This document shows, one piece after another, positions 47,097 to 57,027 of a stretch of 64,000 nucleotides of DNA; the first letter of the stretch is position 1, and every line of letters begins with the position of its first letter. Origin of the DNA: Paraphoma chrysanthemicola (Eukaryota; Ascomycota; Dothideomycetes; Pleosporales; Phaeosphaeriaceae). The stretch lies in assembly GCA_020744225.1 (NCBI GenBank), contig JAGMWG010000005.1:1550001-1614000 (forward strand). The letters are read 5' to 3'. The notes under the pieces are model-generated. The model was not told the DNA's origin and ran no database searches. It saw only the letters and a program-made list of their open reading frames with translations. A program made the translations under genes and the position numbers.

Positions 47097-48600
47097 TCAT
47101 ATCCACTCGGGCATCGTGCCAAACCGATTCGGCATCGTCAGCGGCCTCATCTCCTGCACGCGCTTGCCCCACCGCTCAGTAGGTATAGGCAATTCCTTCT
47201 TCCAATTATCCTTAACAAAGTCCAGCATCCGCGCAAAGACCAACTCTCGTTCCTTCCTTTCATGCTTCGGCACAAATGTGTCCGGGAACTGCGTCCAGCC
47301 GTGCCGGCAGCCAGGCGCATGCCAAACCTCGAGTCCGCCGTTCTCGCTGCTCTGAGGCACCGATGAGCCAGCAGAGCCGCCGTTATGGCCATCCCAGTCT
47401 CCCTCTCGTCCATCGCCGAAGCGCACGAAGCCGTTCCAGCCGGCTGAGTTCATCTTGTCGACCCACACGTCGCTCTGCACGGCCAGTGTGTCCTTCTCTG
47501 GCAGAACTAGCAGAATCGCTGCGTTCTTCTGGACATTGTTCGGGTGGACGAGACCTGGACTGGCTCGCGGGTGAGCTCGAAGCTTTCTTGGGAGATATGT
47601 TGGTCCCATGATGGAGAACAGCCCCGGCATTCTAGGCTTTTCTACCGTCTTGTCGTCGCCCCTCAGAGCATTTGGCATTGGTTTCATCGGGCGTTCGTGA
47701 GGTAGCAGTCGTGCGTCAAGCGAAGGGTAGAAGAGAAGTAGAGGGAGCATCCGAGGTTGTGCTTGTGGTGGTGGTAGCAGCGAAGACCAAGGTTGATTTA
47801 CGTCGTCAAGTATAGTTGCCCTGCGGTTCGGTGGTAGCAGAGGTGATAGGGTGTCTGTTGGTGTAAGAGTGTTACTGCTGCTGAATGTCCGTGAGTGACC
47901 AAAGGTTGGCGAGTCCAGTATAAGATCCGGGCAGGGAGGAACCGAGATTGCCATGTTGAGCGCAATGTTGCCACCTGCCGAGAAGCCTGAGATGGCAAGA
48001 CGTGTAGGGTCGAGTGTGATCGTGGTTACGTCGTCCAGGTGTTGAGTTGCATGCATTTTTTTCTTCGCCAAAACCGCCTCGCGTGTCATGGTATAGTACC
48101 GCTGTATCTCTCTTCTCAACACCCTACCGGCTTTCGAGACTCCACTTGTGTCGAGAATTGCAGAGAGAACGTCTTCTGCATCGTGAATAGCGGCGGGGAA
48201 CTGGTGGAACGGTCCGATGCGGTAGGAGACACTGATGACGATAGCACCCAGCTCTCGGGACATCATTGAAGCATATGGTGCTTGCTCGAGCGGCGAGCCC
48301 ATGATGAAGCCTCCACCATGGAAGTCCAGTACAACTGGTACCTTCCATTCCCCAGTTGTCCAACGCTCAACCTCGCCATCGCCCTCAAGATCGACCGGCT
48401 TTGGCGGCACGAAGACGTATATTGGAATTACACTGTCTTTGCGGCTTGGTAAGGAGATAACGAACGGCTGCGGGCCCTTGGGCGAGGTGAGGTGCAAGAC
48501 GGTGAGCGGCACAAAGCGAGGGATCTGGACGAGAAAGGTCCGCCACTGCGAGATAATTAGTACAGCGTACAATAAAGGTATATAGCTTCACGACGAGACG
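47097..48600 (-). CDS. Alpha/beta hydrolase (hormone-sensitive-lipase-like esterase)
   Basis: Main exon 48545-47097; an upstream exon is likely, joined through a 46 nt intron (48591-48546, donor GTGAAG, acceptor TCGCAG) and reading LLRVVFVLSRLV before WRTFLVQIPRFVPL. Its 5' start is not resolved: that frame meets a stop before any ATG, so at least one more exon or a different join is needed. Core signatures: oxyanion-hole motif DFHGGGFIMGSP, ASMMSRELGAIVISVSYRIGP, AIHDAEDVLSAIL, nucleophile elbow GFSAGGNIAL (Ser), a late acid candidate (LPEKDTLAVQSD) and the histidine in APGCRHGWTQFP. These define the alpha/beta hydrolase fold-3 group; substrate is an unknown ester. About 480-500 residues, longer than the family core because of an insert between the elbow and the acid (PNRRATILDD...RPMKPMPN). 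Confidence 0.82.
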
Positions 48601-49595
48601 GCTGAGAACGAACACAACTCGGAGTAGCACCCAAGATATCTCATCCGTGCTGTTCCGGGGACCATCAAGAGTTCTACCTCAAGACTCTACATACCTGTAT
48701 GTGAAAGGGCAAGCGAAAAAAGTACGAAATGGACTGCCACGCACTATTCATGCTGCCGTCTATACCGAAGTTCAGTCGCGCATCATTGAGGAGTCAAAGT
48801 CACGTTCGTCCGCTCGTGACAGCACACTGAATCGCACGGCTGCTGAGTGAGCAGGGTGCGTTGACGATTCCGCGTGTTTGGCCAGTAGAACGCGGAAGCG
48901 CGCGGCGACGTGTGACGTCAAGGGCATGGTGCTACAATTATACAACAAGGGGCCCGCGACCACTCGTTCATTTGATAGCTTTGTAGGCTAAGGGCAAGGG
49001 CAACCCGGAGACTGCTGCGAGAGTGCCTGGTGGATTGAGCAGTGGTGAAGCTGTCGCTTCGGTTCGCGATCCTGCTTCGCTAACGTGGGAATCCTGGAAG
49101 TTGGAGGCGCAAAACAAGCTCCACCATTGCCTCGGCATGCACCACATCCGTTCCTCTTTCCAACAACGGCAATAGCGTTGATGTAACTGTCGATGACGAA
49201 GCAGTTCATATTGCACGTTGACATCTCCTGGTAGGACACTCCTGAATGCCTTCGCGTGTGTTTGCCTCTGCATGACAAACTTTATAACGCATTGAGGGAC
49301 TCTAAGCTTTTACATCAAAGCTGTCTTTGATACTCTTGCAGCAGTTGCATCTATTTGCGCTGCCCGTGGAAGAAGTTGCGGAGGGTGTAGATCTGTTGTC
49401 CTGCCGGAGCTGCAAAGGCGCAGGAGGTACCGCACCAAGGGAAAAGTCAAATAGATCACATCATGCACATGGATGTAGTTCGAATCAAATACCGCATTGC
49501 TATTTGTTCATTGAGGCTGCAGTAGCTGAATGTATTCCTCTTCAATCTGGTTGCCGAAGCATCCGGACTCGAAATTCCGTTTCCTCTTCCGCCGC
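48601..49595. other. 1.0 kb intergenic with a cysteine-rich frame
   Basis: Includes the promoter or 5' exon(s) of the hydrolase gene. A minus-strand frame around 49,220-48,988 is cysteine-rich (MSTCNMNCFVIDSY ... NGCGACRGNGGACF) but lacks a signal peptide or a clear upstream exon, so it is not called as a gene. Confidence 0.35.
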
Positions 49596-51335
49596 TTAGA
49601 AGACGTAGCGGAAGTTGGGGTTCTCCCTATCAGTCAAATCATCAAAACCGTGGGTGGTGCTGATGTCCTTGCCAAACTCGCGATCCTTCTTATTGTTGCG
49701 GTGGATCAAGTTCCAGCGGAGGAATGCAATTACACACACCAGTACTGAGTAGCAGCCCAAGTGGATAGACAGAGCCTTGCGGTAGCGAGGCGCATCGTTG
49801 TTGAAAAAGACTTGAGGTCCAGCCGCATTGCCGCCGCACCAGGCGAGAAAGTTCATGGTGATGCAGACGGACTTTTTGGTTTGGCCTCCGACGTTTCGGG
49901 TCAGCATGGACATGCCTAGACCTTGCGCAGCCCAAAAAGTGAAGACAATCCAGTAGCTGATCAACAATCCGGCCCTGGTTGCGTGGTTGGTGTTCTTGAC
50001 AGTCATGATCACAATTGTGCCGATGAATGATGGGATGACGAAGATGGCCATGGTGAGCAAGTTCTGGTTGGTCTTCTTTGTCAGCCAAGCGGAGCCCATG
50101 AGCGTGAAGATGATCACGGCACCGAGGACCATGGAGAGGAGTTGAGTCTCGAGAACGCTGAACTTCAAGCCGTTGATGATGATGTTATAGAAAGCACCGA
50201 GACCAGAAGTGGGCAGAGTTGTGCAGATCTGGATCAACATGTAACAGTAGGTCTGGGGGTCGAGAAGAGCCTCCTTGAGCTGGTAGGAACGGAACTTCTT
50301 GTTCTGCAGACCAGTCTGGTTACTGCGAACACGCTCAACCATGAGTTTCTTGTCCTCCTCAGAAAAGCACTTGGCTCGCATGGGAGAGTCTGTATATAGT
50401 CAGGGTATGGCTTCGGGGGATGATGCACGATGTACAGGCTGACTTACCAGGAAGACGAATAAGCACAAAGATGCCCCAGCAAAATGAAGCAAGACCATAG
50501 GTGATGAAAATAGCCTGCCATGACCTGATCTTCGCATTGCCGGGCTGAGGTACGCCAGCAGGCGTCTTGTAGCTAGGATGATGGATCTGAGAGAAAGCGT
50601 ATGCAAGAAGGCCTCCGACAATCTGCTGGGCGCCGTTCATCATGTACCAGTAGTTGATGACAGCTGCTTGCTCACTACGCTTGTACCAAATCGAACTCAT
50701 TATCAAAAAGGCTGGCTGGCACACAGCCTCGAAGATACCCAGGAAAGTTCGAACGGTGATTAGAGCCGGGAAGCTGAAGCAAGCAGCGTGGCAGCAGAGA
50801 GTTGTGCTCCATAACAGAATGTTGATGCCGAGAAATTTTCCAACGGGAACTCGCTGTATGGTCCAATTGATCGGGTATTCGACGATAAGAATGGCGATGT
50901 AGATGCAGGTGGTGAGCCATCCCCACTGTGCAACATTAGTCAACTGCCTGTAATGTCTGCAGATGCAGATATTGTGCAACTTACGTAGTGATTGTCCTTC
51001 AAGACGGGAATATCGTTTCGAATTCCCATGATTGAGGAGAACGACATGGTGCCCTTATCCAGAGCCTGGAGGAAGTAGGTGACAATCATGACGGGAAGCA
51101 CACGTCGGTCGATGAGCCTCTTCAACCGCTTGTCCTCTTCTTCGGAGATATGAACAGCCGCAGCGTTGGCGTCGGCATACTTTGCGACTTCTTTGTCGAC
51201 ACGGTCATAGTCGATGTGATCAACCTTTGCATCCTCTGCAGAGAGGACGCGCTCGACCTGGCCAATCTCTTTCTTGTCACTGGGGTGCACCTCCGGGGCG
51301 GAGGACGCAACCTCTTGGCTGGCTCTGTTCGCCAT
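49596..51335 (-). CDS. MFS transporter, anion:cation symporter (allantoate permease-like) family
   Basis: Three exons, 51335-50985, 50925-50448 and 50389-49596; introns 59 and 58 nt; 540 residues. Plasma-membrane 12-helix major facilitator of the fungal DAL5/ACS group, which moves organic anions such as allantoate, nicotinate, pantothenate or vitamins. Visible: charged cytosolic N-terminus of about 75 residues, then RRVLPVMIVTYFLQALDKGTMSFSSIMG, WGWLTTCIYIAILIVEYPIN, RTFLGIFEAVCQPAFLIMSSIWYKRSEQA, central loop (SEEDKKLMVERVRSNQTG), the second six helices (MGSAWLTKK, NHATRAGLLISYWIVFTF, CITMNFLAWCGGNAAGPQVF) and a short tail. The residues around GIFEAVCQPAF are the family motif. Divergent from GH105 across 1.4 kb. 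Substrate not deducible. Confidence 0.9.
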
Positions 51336-52711
51336 CTTGATGGTGCTTCCAAGGAGCTGACTAAGGAAGACAGTGATTGGTGAGGTAGGGAAAGAAAGAG
51401 CTCAAGACTCGGATGGGTTGGCAAAAGCTTAGTGCACAGCCAGATATTTCTACCTGTGTAGATTGCACCGTCCGTGAACCCCAATGCCCCAGGTCCCCGG
51501 ACAGCTTACCCCATGTGGGCGAGGTGCTCCACAATGCTGGGTTGATAGCCTGCTCAACGCGTCTTCCGTGCATCCCGCCATAGTTTAACGTAGGATGGCA
51601 GCGAGCAACCGGGCGCCAACGTTGCAATAGCGAGTCGTTAGTCCCTCGATACTGCCAACCCCACCGTCATGTTGTCCATTCACAGCGCCGAGTGCTAAGA
51701 CGCTTGGAAGGAGCGACAAGATTTGTGGAGACCGCCACGTCTTGGCCAGAGAATTCTCAGGGTAATTCATCGGCGCAATGCACGCCGAATGGGGCTCCTG
51801 ACGGGTCGGCTGGACGCATGTGAGTGAATAAGCTCGTGGGAGCAGCAGGCGAAGCTTCCGAGGCGGGAAAGAAGCTGCTGGTGGATTATTTATTCCGCTT
51901 CTACAGTACTGTGGTAATTGATGGCGTCGGGCCCTTGTTGCAGAGATGATGCATCAGGCCGGCCGGCGGTCCCCAGCGTTGGCTACGCTGTAATGTGAAC
52001 TGTCGCTACGGTGCCCCGGTCGGCTTGAGATTGGTTCGCTTTGGATGCCAGGGTCGGTGCAGCGAACAACGAGCATCGGTACATCGTCATGCGAGCGCGG
52101 CAGGCTACTCCAATCTAAGCGTGTCGCCGACATTCGAAGTGTCTTGGTGTCGACAGTTTTATGGAAAGGAAGAGCCGCGACTTCCATCATCCCGCATTGT
52201 GACAACGACTCCACGTGGAGCCCCAGCATTCCCAGCATCAGGGTCGGTGTAGACGGGGACGAAGTCGGTGCAGCAGTTCACGAAATGGGCTGAACCCTTC
52301 GTTGCCAAGGTCCAGTTCAGCGTGACGATCCATGTCCGAGGAGCTTCCCCAAGATCTTGGTCCCCGCTTCAACTTCAGCCACGGTATCGCTGGGACCCAT
52401 AACATACCCACTTGCCCATAACGCGTGTGACCAGGCGCATTTTTCATACTTCTTCGACCATTCCCCAGCTTTCATACTAGATCTTGGGATTGGAGACCTC
52501 AGTTCCTCGCCAGATCTGCACAGCTTGCGTTCTTGCCCGCGACAAACCATAAAGCTCGCAGCAAGCCGAACGGGCAACAAACCTTATCGTTCTCCCCTCT
52601 ATCGCTTCAATCACTGTCTTTCTTTCCTGACAGCAAGCTTCAAGCTTCGCGCATTTCACTAAAAGCAATAATTGGTCGAAGAGGAAGCCCCGTGCTCCGC
52701 ACACGCTGAAC
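51336..52711. promoter_or_regulatory. Divergent intergenic region, MFS transporter / GH105
   Basis: 1.4 kb between divergent start codons. No gene is seen in it. It must hold both promoters; the right 300 bp are pyrimidine-rich, as expected for the GH105 leader. No regulator binding site can be assigned with confidence. Confidence 0.5.
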
Positions 52712-53848
52712 ATGTCCTCCCTCACGATTAACGGCCTCACCAAAGATGCCATCGAATCCAAGATCCAGCTCTTAACCCACAACCTCGTCAACATTAACGA
52801 CAACACAGGTGAATTTCTGCTCAAGCTCCCTGATGGCCGCATCATCGACACCAAAGGTTGGGACGGCTGGGAATGGACGCACGGCGTTGGCCTGTACGGG
52901 CTATGGCACTATTACACGCTCACCGGCAACCAAGCGACCATGGACATCATGCAAGAATGGTTCACAAAACAACTCAGCCGTGGCACAACCAAGAACATCA
53001 ACACCATGAGCCCATTCCTCACACTCGCATACCTGTACGAAGAAACCGGTAACAAGACATTTTTGCCCTGGCTGGATACCTGGGCCGAATGGCTCATGAC
53101 TGGTCTCCCGCGCACCAAGTACGGCGGCTTCCAGCACGAAACATACCTCGAGTACAACAAGGACGAGCTCTGGGACGACACGCTGATGATGTCCGCTCTC
53201 CCGCTCGCCAAAATCGGCGTGCTGCTAAAGCGACCCGAATACGTCGAGGAAGCAAAGCGCCAATTCCTGCTGCATTGCCAATACCTATGCGACACCACAA
53301 CGGGGCTGTTTTTCCACGGCTGGAAATGGGAAGATAAGGGCGGATTGGAAGTCGGGCACAACTTCGCGCGCGCACGCTGGGCACGCGGAAACAGCTGGCT
53401 CACCATTGCGATCCCGGATTTCATTGAACTCCTCGATTTGAAGGAGAAAGACCCTCTGCGCCAATTCCTCATCCACACCCTCGAATCTCAATGCGCCGCG
53501 CTCCTCAAACTCCAGGCCGACAACGGAATGTGGCGCACCCTGCTCGACATCCCCGTCTCGGAAGGCAGCTACGAAGAAGCATCCGCGACAGCCGGGTTCG
53601 CGTACGGAATGCTCAAGGCGGTAAGGAAACGGTATATTAGCGGCGAAGTGTACCAAGAAGCGGCAGTTAAGGCGATCAAGGCGGTGCTTGAACGGGTGGA
53701 TGTGCATGGAGAGTTGCAGGAGGTCAGCTTTGGAACGGGAATGGGACATGATCTGCAGCATTACAAGGATATCAAGATTACCAGTATGCCGTATGGCCAA
53801 GCCATGGCTATCATGGCACTGGGAGAGTATTTGAGAGCGTTTATATAG
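52712..53848 (+). CDS. GH105 unsaturated rhamnogalacturonyl/glucuronyl hydrolase
   Basis: Intronless, 378 residues, full length for the family. GH105 enzymes (YteR/YesR type) release the unsaturated uronic acid from the non-reducing end of oligosaccharides made by rhamnogalacturonan lyases, by hydration of the double bond. Visible: GWDGWEWTHGVGLYGLWHYY (residues 49-67), MSPFLTLAYLYEETGN, GGFQHETYLEYNKDELWDDTLMMSALPLA with the Asp pair at 155-156 where the catalytic acid sits, GHNFARARWARGNSWLTI and GMGHDLQHYKDI near the end. No signal peptide, so the enzyme is probably cytosolic and acts on imported oligomers, consistent with bacterial relatives. Convergent with the AA9 gene, 68 bp apart. Confidence 0.92.
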   Translation: MSSLTINGLTKDAIESKIQLLTHNLVNINDNTGEFLLKLPDGRIIDTKGWDGWEWTHGVGLYGLWHYYTLTGNQATMDIMQEWFTKQLSRGTTKNINTMSPFLTLAYLYEETGNKTFLPWLDTWAEWLMTGLPRTKYGGFQHETYLEYNKDELWDDTLMMSALPLAKIGVLLKRPEYVEEAKRQFLLHCQYLCDTTTGLFFHGWKWEDKGGLEVGHNFARARWARGNSWLTIAIPDFIELLDLKEKDPLRQFLIHTLESQCAALLKLQADNGMWRTLLDIPVSEGSYEEASATAGFAYGMLKAVRKRYISGEVYQEAAVKAIKAVLERVDVHGELQEVSFGTGMGHDLQHYKDIKITSMPYGQAMAIMALGEYLRAFI

Positions 53849-53916
53849 GGCAACAATTTGGGGAATGCAATGAAATTATGATTTATGCAATTGATTGAAC
53901 ATCAGCGGTCGTTTGA

Positions 53917-54984
53917 CTAGTACTCGAAAATACCGTTCATGCCGCGAATCATCTTTGCATTCTTGCACGTTGGAGTGCCAGGCGTGACAGTCGTGCCTCC
54001 AGCAATGACCGCAGGCCCAGGAACCACGTACTTGCTCACAGCAGCGTGAATGTTAATCTGAATTCCCGGATCGCTTGCTTTGTATGCACCTGGGAATTTG
54101 ACGGTCGGCGGGTTCAAGCTTCCGCCTCCGGTGACGCTGAGTTGGTCTATTTCAAGTTAGTGTACCGTAGCTCTCCGATGTAAAGCATACTCACAGCAAG
54201 ACATGTACAGTTGTGCTCCACCCGACGAACCCGCGGTGTGCAACGCGATAACTTCTGCACGAAGAAGGTAGTCTCCAGCAGCCAGCTCAGCAGGGATCTT
54301 GACATCGACTTTGCCGCAGCACGCATTCATGTCCTTGACGCCCCAATAGTCGTCGTCACCGACGCGTTTGTTCGCAGGTGCCCAGCCATTCTCGTACACT
54401 GTGATCATTAGCTTTCCTCACGAGGCTCTGGAAATTATACAGCATACCCTTGAACCATCCTGAACTTCCATCTGCCTTGCTACTGTCATCCACCTTGCTC
54501 ATGTACACGATGACAGGACCGTAATGTGCTCCGCCGATGGCTTCATTCTTGCAGCTTCGGTCGCCATTTTGTTGGTGCATTTCTCTGCCAGCTTCATCAG
54601 TCGATACTACAAGCCAAGACATGGGCGGACTTTACACTGTTACAGTCCCTCCTGCTTCGACGGGGCACTTGCCAGCAACTCCCTTCGAGCCGCCCACATT
54701 GCAACGAACGTCGTTCGAGGTTACACTCTGAACAGTGAGTACACTGTCAGCATAGACCAAGTGTGATTCTGGATGAGTACGCACCGAGACTGGCGAGTTG
54801 GAGGCGTAGTTTGTTCCGGGAAGGCGCACGCATGTGCTGCCTTTGTCGACGCCGTTGACCCACAGCTGCTGGAAAACTAGACATTGAATAGTATTGAGCG
54901 GTTTGCCTGAGTTCAAGGTCTCAAGTACTCACACGCATGGCCAAGGGCCTGGGAAGCCAATGTGGACAGAATGAGATTCTTCAT
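53917..54984 (-). CDS. AA9 lytic polysaccharide monooxygenase
   Basis: Six exons, 54984-54933, 54876-54785, 54727-54636, 54584-54448, 54398-54195, 54146-53917; introns 48-57 nt; 268 residues. Secreted copper enzyme that cleaves cellulose or xyloglucan chains oxidatively. Signal peptide residues 1-15 (MKNLILSTLASQALG), so mature His1 (residue 16) is the first copper ligand; second ligand His99 in AIGGAHYGPVIVY; axial Tyr in AQLYMSCYQL. Cysteines 33, 57, 69 and 90 plus the CCGK pair fit the family disulfides. The core ends near residue 225 and a short Pro/Thr tail follows; no CBM1. Without splicing only fragments are seen, but every join keeps phase and restores family motifs, for example TVTVEMHQQNGDRSC and WFKVYENGW. 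Confidence 0.92.
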
Positions 54985-55569
54985 GACTGCAACGTTACTG
55001 CTCAGGTCTCCAACAGCATCAACCGATGGAGAGCGAGGTACCACAGTTTATGAACGCTGAAAAGCTGACTGCAACTGCCAATACCACTGTGCAACATGTG
55101 TTTGTGATGGTCGATATATTGCAACCCGCTATGGGTCTTCGTCTTACGAGGTGGGCGTATTAGAGGCGCTCGATCGATGTAAACATGCATGTATGTCAAT
55201 CTCTGCCGGCAATCATGTGTGATCTACAAATTGTCAAGATAAGCCTTCGCTTGTGGTGAGGTAGTCCCGGTAGGCGCGTGAACATGTCTGGCGTTCCTTT
55301 AGATTGAAGTCAATCTAACAATATTAGCAGAGCCGTGCTAGAACACGGCATTGCTAAGTAGCAGCACAATGTCAGGATGCGACGGGAACCATGACATTGG
55401 GATGGCGATTTTAAGACTCGTAGCACACATTGGGATTTGTTGACATGGAGTCTGGAATTCTTTTGATACCTTGAATGCACGAATCGCTCACCATACAACT
55501 TGATGACTGACCATGTCAATGACTAACAGACACTGATTCGTTACCAGGCTCGAACATGAAGACCACCTC
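54985..55569. other. Intergenic between AA9 promoter and orphan gene
   Basis: 585 bp with no gene. It contains the promoter of the AA9 gene (left) and the 3' flank of the orphan gene at 55570 (right). Confidence 0.45.
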
Positions 55570-56265
55570 CTAGCGATCATCATTGATCCGATCATCGTCG
55601 TCTTCGTATGCAAGCACGTGCCATCGCCGCATGTTTGTATTTCCTGCAAAATCAGACTCAGGATGGTAGAGGATATTCTGGACGACGACCATTTCCACAT
55701 TGCTGAGGTGAGCGACGTCGTGACATACTTGATTCTCCGCTCTGATTCTCGCTGCCCGCCAGCTCGAGCTGGTCACATAAGGAGCATCGAGAATGATCCG
55801 AAGCTCCCTGAGATTCCGTGCGTAGCTCCAGGTGTGCCGGAAATGCGACTGCAACACTCCCAGCAATTCGGGCGCATCTGCTACTACAGCGTACAGCGCG
55901 ATACGCCTAAGCTCCCGCACAAGACTATTCTCGATATTGAAAAGGCGATTGAGGCACTGCCCCGGGCGCGCATACGATCTGCGACAGTTGAACAGATTCA
56001 ACACATGAATGTTCTCCCGGAAGACAATTGTCCTTGCCTCCGCGCTCATGCGGCGGCAGGTAAGGCGCGGCATGGCGACCTCGGACGAGTGTGGAATTGG
56101 CTCATCGTCATCGGGATAGTCTGGTGGTGCATCGTAGTCTGGCGAGAAGGCGAAGCTGTAGACCTCATCACGCAACTCGCGAGGCAACGCGAAGAATGGG
56201 GAGTACGGCTGGTCCTCGGTAGGATGCTGCCCATGCGCCTCTTCTTGCTCATCGCGGACTCTATC
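55570..56265 (-). CDS. Orphan protein with F-box/2EXR-like N-terminal motif
   Basis: The main exon ends at 55570 and is open upstream to about 56265, where a possible acceptor (GCATAG) lies. It encodes SPFFALPRELRDEVYSFAFSPDY, the leucine-proline-rich 'LPxELRxxIY' start typical of many dothideomycete proteins (F-box or 2EXR-like), then TCRRMSAEARTIVF, a helical middle (LGVLQSHFRHTWSYARNLRELRIILD) and an acidic C-terminus (DDDDR). About 230 residues are covered. No in-frame ATG exists before the motif, so a short 5' exon further upstream is missing from the model. These proteins usually act as substrate adaptors or are of unknown role; no function is claimed. Confidence 0.6.
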   Translation of the reverse strand, partial: DRVRDEQEEAHGQHPTEDQPYSPFFALPRELRDEVYSFAFSPDYDAPPDYPDDDEPIPHSSEVAMPRLTCRRMSAEARTIVFRENIHVLNLFNCRRSYARPGQCLNRLFNIENSLVRELRRIALYAVVADAPELLGVLQSHFRHTWSYARNLRELRIILDAPYVTSSSWRAARIRAENQVCHDVAHLSNVEMVVVQNILYHPESDFAGNTNMRRWHVLAYEDDDDRINDDR

Positions 56266-56708
56266 CTATGCGCCGCTCTGGCGGATTGGAAGCTCGGGCA
56301 TTTGTTTGCCGCGGGGCTGCGGGGCTGGCGCGTGCGTGAAGCGATTGCAGAGCGAGAGCAGTAATAGACTAGAATATAGTAGCGATAGGTCGGGCTGGAG
56401 TGCTCCAGGCAGACATTAGCGATGGAAGAGGCTGTACATGCTGAGGCCGACAAGTGAGGCTGCACAAGGCTGACAGCTCGACGCCCTGGCGAACCTTGGA
56501 GAGTCGCTCCTGGAAGCCATTCAGTGCGGGCAGTCGCAATCGCGGTCAGGGACGTGTACAGTAACAACCTCTACAGTAACATGACGCCTGACAAACAGCG
56601 TGCAACAAAGTTCACAAGCGTTGCTGCCGCCCTTCGCCGTGCAGGGTGGTTGCTGGGGAAGTGCGCATCGGGGCGGTGAGGCTGAGTCTGGCAGGCTACC
56701 CCGCTCTG
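56266..56708. other. Upstream region between orphan gene and HSP90 promoter
   Basis: No complete gene. The 5' exon of the orphan gene is probably here, but no consensus donor could be matched to it. Confidence 0.35.
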
Positions 56709-56713
56709 ATTGG
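56709..56713. promoter_or_regulatory. Inverted CCAAT box of HSP90 promoter
   Basis: ATTGG within TCTGATTGGCAGG, 319 bp upstream of the HSP90 start codon and 40 bp upstream of the heat-shock element. CCAAT boxes bind the HAP/CBF complex in fungi. Confidence 0.45.
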
Positions 56714-56752
56714 CAGGCGGCAGCTTTCTCTGCGTTTCTGCCGCTCTGTCTA

Positions 56753-56765
56753 GAAGATTCTCGAG
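56753..56765 (+). promoter_or_regulatory. Heat-shock element of HSP90 promoter
   Basis: GAAGATTCTCGAG matches the HSF1 site nGAAnnTTCnnGAn with three inverted 5-bp modules. It lies 13 bp upstream of a TATA-like sequence and about 260 bp upstream of the HSP90 start codon, as expected for a heat-inducible promoter. Confidence 0.75.
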
Positions 56766-56777
56766 CTCCACCACAGC

Positions 56778-56784
56778 CTATATC
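56778..56784 (+). promoter_or_regulatory. TATA-like element of HSP90 promoter
   Basis: CTATATC, just downstream of the heat-shock element. Transcription would start some 30-60 bp further on, giving a leader of roughly 190-220 nt that is C-rich. Confidence 0.5.
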
Positions 56785-57027
56785 AGCTCCAATTCCACCT
56801 CGACGCAGTGCCCTCTCCATTGAATTGCTTACTCCCCACCTGCACACCACACAGACAATTTGTCTTCTTACACTGCTCTTATACACACCCCCTCCATAGA
56901 GCCATAGCAGTCGAACCACCCCCACCTCATCTGTACGTGCTGCCCACACCGACATTGCAGCCTGCTCGGCCCACGCAGTCTCTTTGTGAGTCCGCTAACA
57001 ACCCCGCAGTCACACACAGCCGCCATC

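Noticed and set aside
55618..56364. 248-codon plus-strand frame
   Set aside because: It is the antisense shadow of the minus-strand orphan gene, which has the recognisable LPRELRDEVY motif; the plus frame has none.
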